From Artemisia argyi (lineage: Eukaryota > Streptophyta > Magnoliopsida > Asterales > Asteraceae), in NCBI GenBank assembly GCA_030686995.1, contig CM060695.1, positions 96,500,871 to 96,564,870 of the forward strand: a stretch of 64,000 nt of DNA. Direction: 5' to 3'. Below, piece by piece: positions 58,401-64,000 of the stretch (position 1 is the stretch's first letter; each line of letters starts with the position of its first letter). Below the pieces are notes generated by a model that saw nothing but the letters and a program-made list of their open reading frames with translations, ran no database searches and was not told the origin of the DNA. The position numbers were made by a program, and so were the translations under genes.

Positions 58401-61400
58401 AACCCTTAAAGCTAAAGCCTTTGACTGTCTAAGCATTTTGACCAAAACAGGCATTATTTGACCATTGGTCAAAATATTTGCTGCGTCAACGTTACAGCTT
58501 AAAATCTCAAGATATCTGACAACATTCTGCTTCTCACCGATTGTGGTATTTCCATTTAAAATGTTTATGATGCATTTTGTGAGTACATCCAACTGGTCCT
58601 TTGGTATTTTCACAAAATCTGATGCAGGAATTGCCTCAAAAGGAAGAGAAGGCAACAGTTCTGACCCTTTGTCTGCCTTTTTGCTTGGCATCACAGGCCT
58701 CACTGAAAGATCAGATGAATGCCAAAGGACTGTTGACAGGTTAGTGGTGGACTTGGTAGAGTCAATGTCATCACCACCGTCTGAATTATCTATAACTTTT
58801 TTCGTCTTCGGGTTCGGTGAGGCGGATGGTGGGGTAGCCGGCACTTCAGCATAATTCAAAGCCGATTCATGATCAGTTCTTCGAGAATCATCTGTGACTG
58901 GCGTGTTGACCATGGGAGACACCTCTTCCTGATCAGGAATTGATGAATTATGGTCAACAATACGTGCAGGTGTCGCCATTTCAGGCTCATCTGGTGAATC
59001 ATCGTCATTGTTCTCATTAAAATCTAGCTCCATGTCGGTGTTTTCAATCTTAACGTCAGTATCATTTTCAGAATTATTAGGCAACGGCCTCCGGTAATTC
59101 TCTTTTTCATTCTCCCTCTGTAAGTTTGACTTTGCTATCCTTGATAACCTTAGCAGATTCACACCCTTTGTATTACCAGAACCCTTTGACTGAATCTTTC
59201 TACCACCAGATACACCTCTACTAGGTGTATTATAATTAGAACCCTCATTAGACCCCACCGTGCCTTTCAAATTATCACGGTTTCTTGGTGGCGTCTTGTT
59301 CTGCTTATCACCATTGTGTTCTGTAAGGCATGGTTTATAACAAAGTTCAATCATGTTATCAAAAGCAGGCTGAGGAGGTAAGGGGAGTGGAGAAAGCTTA
59401 GTGTTCCAGTAGGCATGACTACAAACTTCTGACCATTGGATTCTTTCTGATGGATCTTTAATTAAGAGAGAACTGACAAGATTAGCAAATGAACGGCTAG
59501 GATTTCCCGGAAGAGATGGGGTTGGATCAGTAAGAATTGATTTTACTAATTGTGTAAATTCTTTTCCAACAAATGGGGGTCTGCCAGCATAGCATTCATA
59601 GAGCACGCAACCAAGAGCCCAGAAATCAGAAGCATAAGAATGAACTCCGCCATCATGAAACAACTCAGGAGCCATGTAACATGGAGTTCCGCGTTTCGCT
59701 TGTGGTAACTGAACAATATTAACAAACAGTAATTAGATTATAAACCATCAAGTTAGTTATCTCTAATTCTCTATCATTTAGACTGGCGAATTTGACTCAG
59801 TTACGTATTAAATGGGTCGATTTGGCTTACATTTTATCTCTAACAGGTCAAACAAAAATAGCTATAACAGAAGCAGGTTGAGAGTCTCCCAAATGTGTTT
59901 TCTTTATGCATTAAACCTCTTAATTCATGTTTTTCAAAAATTATTTATAATACTATCAAAATTATTTTGGGACACATAAAAGTTATTAAAGTTGTGTGGA
60001 CAATAAGTGTTTCAGGTCAACCTGGCCCAGACCCGTTTGACCAGTTACCGAACCCAAGTTAGAAAAGACAAAATGAAAACACGTAGTGCCGTTCGGTCAG
60101 AAAACCCACCAGCGAAGAAGGCGTTTTAGATATATCACTCAATTTTCTTGATAACCCAAAATCACATAGCTGAGAATATAAGCAAATATACAGTGTTAGT
60201 ATAAAATAACAAATCAGAAGATCATAAATTTAGAAAGATATACCTTTGTACGGCCATTTTCATCTAGTAAGATGTTTGAGGGCTTCAAGTCACAGTAGAT
60301 AATTCCCTTTGAGTGTAAAAAACTGAGGAAGTTGGACATTTTAAGAATAGAGTCAGACGATATGAAGTTTACACCCATCTACTAAAAAATGTATATATGA
60401 AGGCTAGAAAGTCTTTTACCGTAAACCTCTTACAAGATCCCGTGCAAGATCATGTACTGAATCTTCCGGAAGTCTACTATCCTGCAGCTCAGTCAAATAA
60501 TATATTGTGTCATACAAAAATAGCATGTTGATATATGAATAAGCATTATAGCATAGAGAAAGTTAGATTTAAACTGGATGTAGTAAAATATGAAAACTTC
60601 TAGTAACCAGCATGACAATGGAACTTTCATCCGAAATTTGATTAAGTCGTTGTTGAGTTTCTTTGTTTTCTTTTTCTTTTTTCTGTTTTGTTCAATTGTT
60701 TGACACATGATGTCAGACAACTATAGTCCAGAATTTTTATTTGATTGTATGACAGAAGATGCCTTCTTACTTGATTTGTTTTCTTTTCTAAAAAATCTAT
60801 AACAGACTTAGTCTAAAATTCTTACTTTTTGCATGATTTTCATCCACAGTAACACCTTATTGCTATGTAGGTCACATGTCTATCATATGTGTGTTGTTTG
60901 AACGAGGAAACAATAGTAACTTAAATGTTGAATTCATTTTTGGCTCTCCATGTTTACCATTTTACTTTTTTTAAAAGCAGTATACTCGAAAACATAGATG
61001 TAAATACAACCATAACTTTCAAACTGAACCTTAAATTATCATAGATCTAAATGAAAATAACATTCATCATCGAATGGTTTATCTAAGACAATTAAAACCT
61101 AATTGGGTCAATAAAAATCGATCGACAAACATTATTATGTATCACGGTATCTATCACCTACACGCCTCCAGGTGATCTTAGTTGCTGTTTAGTAATGAAC
61201 ATCACCCCAATCTGTTTGATAGGACAATAGTTATCCCCACAGCACATCCGGCAATACATTCAACCTATCTAACGTGCAGCCCGTTCTACATCAGACATTC
61301 TGACCACCAGTCCACCCTTCTGGAAAAGAGCATCATATCTCTTATCCTGATCTGGTGATTCTAAGTAAGCAAACTTATTTCTTCAAAACAAGTTAATGGA

Positions 61401-63722
61401 TGTGTGACTTTAAAGAAAAATATCCTACCTCCAGTGGGAACATTACATGTAATGCCCCACCGATTTTCTAACCCCAATGTATATAATGTTAATATGTACA
61501 AGGATTAATTTCATATATCACCCTACTTTCACAATTAATTTCATATATACCCAAAGTGCAAGTATTGAATGCATAATGTATAATGTTTTTAATGCATGTT
61601 TGGGTATATATGAAATTTTCATCTAAAAGTAGGGGAGATATGAAATTGCCCCCGTGTACAAATATTAGCTAGCATAGTAGAAAAGAAATTCAATATACCT
61701 GCTCGAGTAATGTCCTGAGGTCACCGCCAACACAGTATTCTAAAACCAGCCATAAATGAGCAGAAGTCTCATACCTATTCCAAAAGGAGCGAAATGTAGG
61801 TATAATATTTCAATGGGAATCTGCTATGGGATCCATCATCTAAGACAATAATATTAACTAACAAAATAATTCCAGTTTCTAAAGCACCTCCAATGTATGC
61901 ACTATTTTAGAGCAAAATGGGAATATATTTGGAATATGCTTACACATAAAAAAAGAAAAGTTGTTCCAATGTGTGCACTAAATTTTGCACTGACCTGCAA
62001 CTCACCACCACTAAAAAGGAGGAGGAACATTGTATATCTGTCTTTTATGTTCGTTTTAATTTACTTTATTATAGTTAACTTAGCATTATTCATAGTTTAG
62101 ATACCTAAAAATTATATTTTAAAATTTAAAGCAATGAGCCTTTGATCTAGCGTTATCCATGTGAGATCAAGGTCTCCAACAAAGAGATTATGTGTTCAAG
62201 TCCCTTAAGAGAAAATTTTGAAAAATTAAGTAAAATGTCATATATCGATATTAGGCGCATTTTATAGGTAATAACGAGAAACTACCAATAGGCTATTTTT
62301 GAAAATTCATTTTTGATCCTTTATGCTATATATGACAATAATATGAATAATGTGATCCAGTGATTAGAATATAAATGGGGAAGTAAATTAAAGTAAAAGA
62401 TGAAAAGCGAAACATTTGATACTTTTAGTGCTATGAATAGTGTAGCACTATATTTGGTGCAATTTGATGGTTACTATTCCTTGCACTAAAATAGCGCAAT
62501 GTTTTAGAGCTAACATTGGAGGAGCTTTTATGGACTTTTGCACTATTTTAGTGAAAAAAGGTACAATTAGTGCATACATTGGAGATGCTCTTAGGAAATG
62601 TATAAGAGAAAATTGACTAGTTCAAATTTCAGGGGACTGCCTTACCACGAATAAAACTTGAGTATATTAGGATGATCCAATGAGTGAAGAATTCTAACCT
62701 GCAAAGCAAATTTTAAAGAAACCGAACAAAAACGTTTTAAGAGTTGAAAATACATAAAAGTCAGGATATCCGCAACAAGCATTACATTCCACACTTGTAA
62801 GTATAAGATAAACAGAAAACCAGCATATGCAAATACCCCCAACCCTGACCAAAACGAACTCCGTACATGAACCACATCCTTCCCATCTTTTATCTTTCTG
62901 GATGAAAAGAATATACGAAGTCATTCTAACTAATTCCCGTTCATATTCAAAAACTCACATATGCATCAAAAAGAGCAGTTAGGCGTGATTGGATTACTCC
63001 CCTTTACCCAAAAAAAAGCAGTTAGGCGTGATTTGGATATGATGAATATGTATGTGCGTGTAAACTCAAGAGAAGCTTTTGTGACATTCACATAAGCTAA
63101 CGATCATAACTACTCCGGAGAATGACAACAGCAAATCAGTTGCAAATTAAGCATATGATATACTATTACACAATATCATACTTTACTTTATTTTTGTTTC
63201 ACGTAATACAGGCAATTAAAAAAAACACTGTCCAAAACTGTGTAATGTCCTCTTGCGTCTACTCTACTAGCACACCCAGAAAACGCAAAATAGCTATAAA
63301 CATCATTGTAGTTGCACACTTTATTTGTATCACAAACACGTACCAAAAATCCATCAACAAAAAATATCATTAGTCTAAAACTGTTATGATAACAATCACG
63401 CCGCGAATCACTAATTCTTAAAATACAGTAAAGACAGGTCTAAAGCAGCTTAAAATTCAACATAACAAAAGCAGATCTGCGATTCATGAAATGTATAAAA
63501 ATTAATCTTACTTCCTGAAGAACCTTGCTCTTATGCGACTTATCGACACTCTTAATGGCGAAATACTCGATACTTTTCTTCTTCCTTCCTTTATACACAG
63601 TCTACAAAAAAAATTAAATCAAAATTAAAAATAGTCGATAAGAAATTTTGAAGAATGAGGTGATGATGATTTACGGAGTATTTTCCTTGGCCGATTGCTT
63701 CGTAGATGTGGTAATGATTCAT
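55416..63722 (-). CDS. RUK: RUNKEL/FUSED-type protein kinase homologue, 3' part apparently missing
   Basis: Ten exons in minus order: 63675-63722, 63512-63601, 62646-62698, 61699-61774, 60420-60481, 60244-60322, 60110-60169, 58155-59708, 56287-57159 and 55416-55781. All introns fit GT...AG and the joined frame is 1086 residues. The kinase domain is N-terminal: GQGKYS loop at 11-16, Lys33, Glu46, YCDLKPSN with Asp121 (Cys in place of the Arg of HRD), DFG at 139-141 and APE at 169-171. An acidic linker follows, then helical armadillo/HEAT-like repeats from about residue 540. The Arabidopsis homologue RUNKEL is a microtubule-associated kinase-like protein needed for phragmoplast and cell-plate expansion. 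It is near 1,370 residues from memory, so about 280 C-terminal residues are absent here. The last codons before TAA (VQQ) lie beyond a possible donor at 55426-55427. Confidence 0.9.
57160..58154 (-). other. Intron 8 of the kinase gene
   Basis: 995 bases from GTCAGC to GAAGCAG. A+T-rich, with no internal feature recognised. Confidence 0.85.
59709..60109 (-). other. Intron 7 of the kinase gene
   Basis: Donor GTGGGT, acceptor TTGTTCAG. No internal feature recognised. Confidence 0.85.
60482..61698 (-). other. Intron 4 of the kinase gene
   Basis: 1.2 kb, donor GTATAT, acceptor GAGCTGCAG. No element end recognised. Confidence 0.85.
61881..62592. mobile_element. Possible MITE in intron 3 of the kinase gene
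   Basis: The two ends are inverted: AGCACCTCCAATGTATGCAC on the left and, in reverse complement, AGAGCATCTCCAATGTATGCAC on the right. CATTGGAG and TTTTGCACT blocks repeat inside. The target duplication is unclear (TAA against TTA), so the superfamily is not assigned. A SINE appears to have inserted into it. Confidence 0.55.
62131..62310 (+). mobile_element. tRNA-derived SINE in intron 3 of the kinase gene
   Basis: The head looks like a tRNA gene internal promoter: box A-like TGATCTAGCGTTA at 62143-62155 and box B GTTCAAGTCC at 62194-62203, about 40 bases apart. No tRNA cloverleaf is complete and the sequence continues into A/T-rich tail DNA, so it is a SINE and not a tRNA gene. The 3' end is approximate. 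It is antisense to the host gene. Confidence 0.6.
62699..63511 (-). other. Intron 2 of the kinase gene
   Basis: 813 bases, GTAAGA to TTTGCAG. No internal feature recognised. Confidence 0.85.
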
Positions 63723-64000
63723 GATGGATCAAAATTAGGGTTTTCAATTTTATTTTGGGGAAAACTGCTTCGTAGATGTTGATTGGAGAGAGAGTGTTTT
63801 TGTGAGCGTTTGGGCGGGATACAGATAGATTGAAATAAATCGAATTATCAAATTTTTTCACTAGTTTTTTTATAACTTTTTTCAAGATTCAAAATCCAAT
63901 TATTCATCGAAAGTAACTTTTTTTAAGAGCACAAGCTATCATGGTATCCGTCCCTCGAGTCGTGAAAAAAAATGCTGCCACATTAGTATTTTTTTTATAA
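63723..64000 (-). promoter_or_regulatory. Upstream region of the kinase gene
   Basis: Contains a TATA-like minus TATAAAAAA (63865-63873), about 140 bases before the ATG at 63722, and a minus TCCCGCCC (63812-63819) that matches most of the E2F site TTTCCCGCC. The region is cut by the window end. Confidence 0.5.

Noticed and set aside
58465..58854. Plus-strand open frame of 129 codons
   Set aside because: It is antisense to exon 8 of the kinase gene and resembles nothing known.
62143..62203. Possible tRNA gene
   Set aside because: Box A and box B are present, but acceptor and anticodon stems do not form; a SINE head explains it better.

Overview
The window looks like repeat-rich nuclear DNA from a dicotyledonous plant. 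It has intron-containing plant genes, high A+T content and nested LTR retrotransposons of plant clades. Asteraceae is my best guess from the style of the repeats, but this is an impression and was not tested. Only two apparently working host genes are visible, both on the minus strand: a plastid acyl carrier protein gene (about 29.3-31.0 kb) and a RUNKEL/FUSED-type protein kinase with an armadillo-like C-terminal part (about 55.4-63.7 kb). A third host-derived piece is one exon-sized fragment resembling phosphatidylglycerophosphate synthase (about 33.9-34.0 kb).

Layout. 1-3399 is copy A of a segmental duplication (a Ty1/copia pol fragment joined to a decayed 'putative gypsy-type transposase' gene). 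Copy B lies at 18947-22344 in the same orientation and extends further on both sides. Between them is a Ty3/gypsy LTR remnant (3400-3460 plus 15594-16792), split by a 12.1-kb SIRE-like copia element (3461-15593) with matching LTRs and a 5-bp target duplication. A second, decayed copia element follows (about 16.8-20.4 kb). 23.3-28.4 kb holds gypsy LTR remnants; the last of these carries an 886-bp hAT element with a perfect 8-bp target duplication. The acyl carrier protein gene comes next, then a field of small elements (a Mutator-type MITE, a Helitron-like terminus, the gene fragment).

34546-49862 is a complete 15.3-kb Athila-like gypsy element. It has unusually long LTRs of about 4.0 kb, a tRNA-Asp-type primer site, a polypurine tract, gag, protease, RT, RNase H and integrase in broken frames, and a CCGCC target duplication. 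To its right are a Harbinger-type element (51674-52509), a 5'-truncated LINE with a poly(A) tail (about 53.16-53.76 kb) and a second 9-bp-TSD MITE (54897-55203). The kinase gene then fills the rest of the window. Its introns carry a tRNA-derived SINE and a possible MITE.

How the parts relate. The acyl carrier protein serves plastid fatty-acid synthesis and the kinase homologue serves cytokinesis; they share no pathway. The rest is a record of transposition. The order of some insertions can be read directly: copia into gypsy LTR, and hAT into gypsy LTR with a paralogous empty site in the same window. The kinase gene stops at an exon boundary, and the last few hundred residues expected from the Arabidopsis homologue are not found in the remaining sequence. 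No prokaryote-type system, CRISPR array or new gene cluster was seen. The least explained signals are two arrays of short palindromes inside retrotransposon regulatory DNA (TGACGNCGTCA in gypsy LTRs; TTAYGCGTAA in a copia leader).
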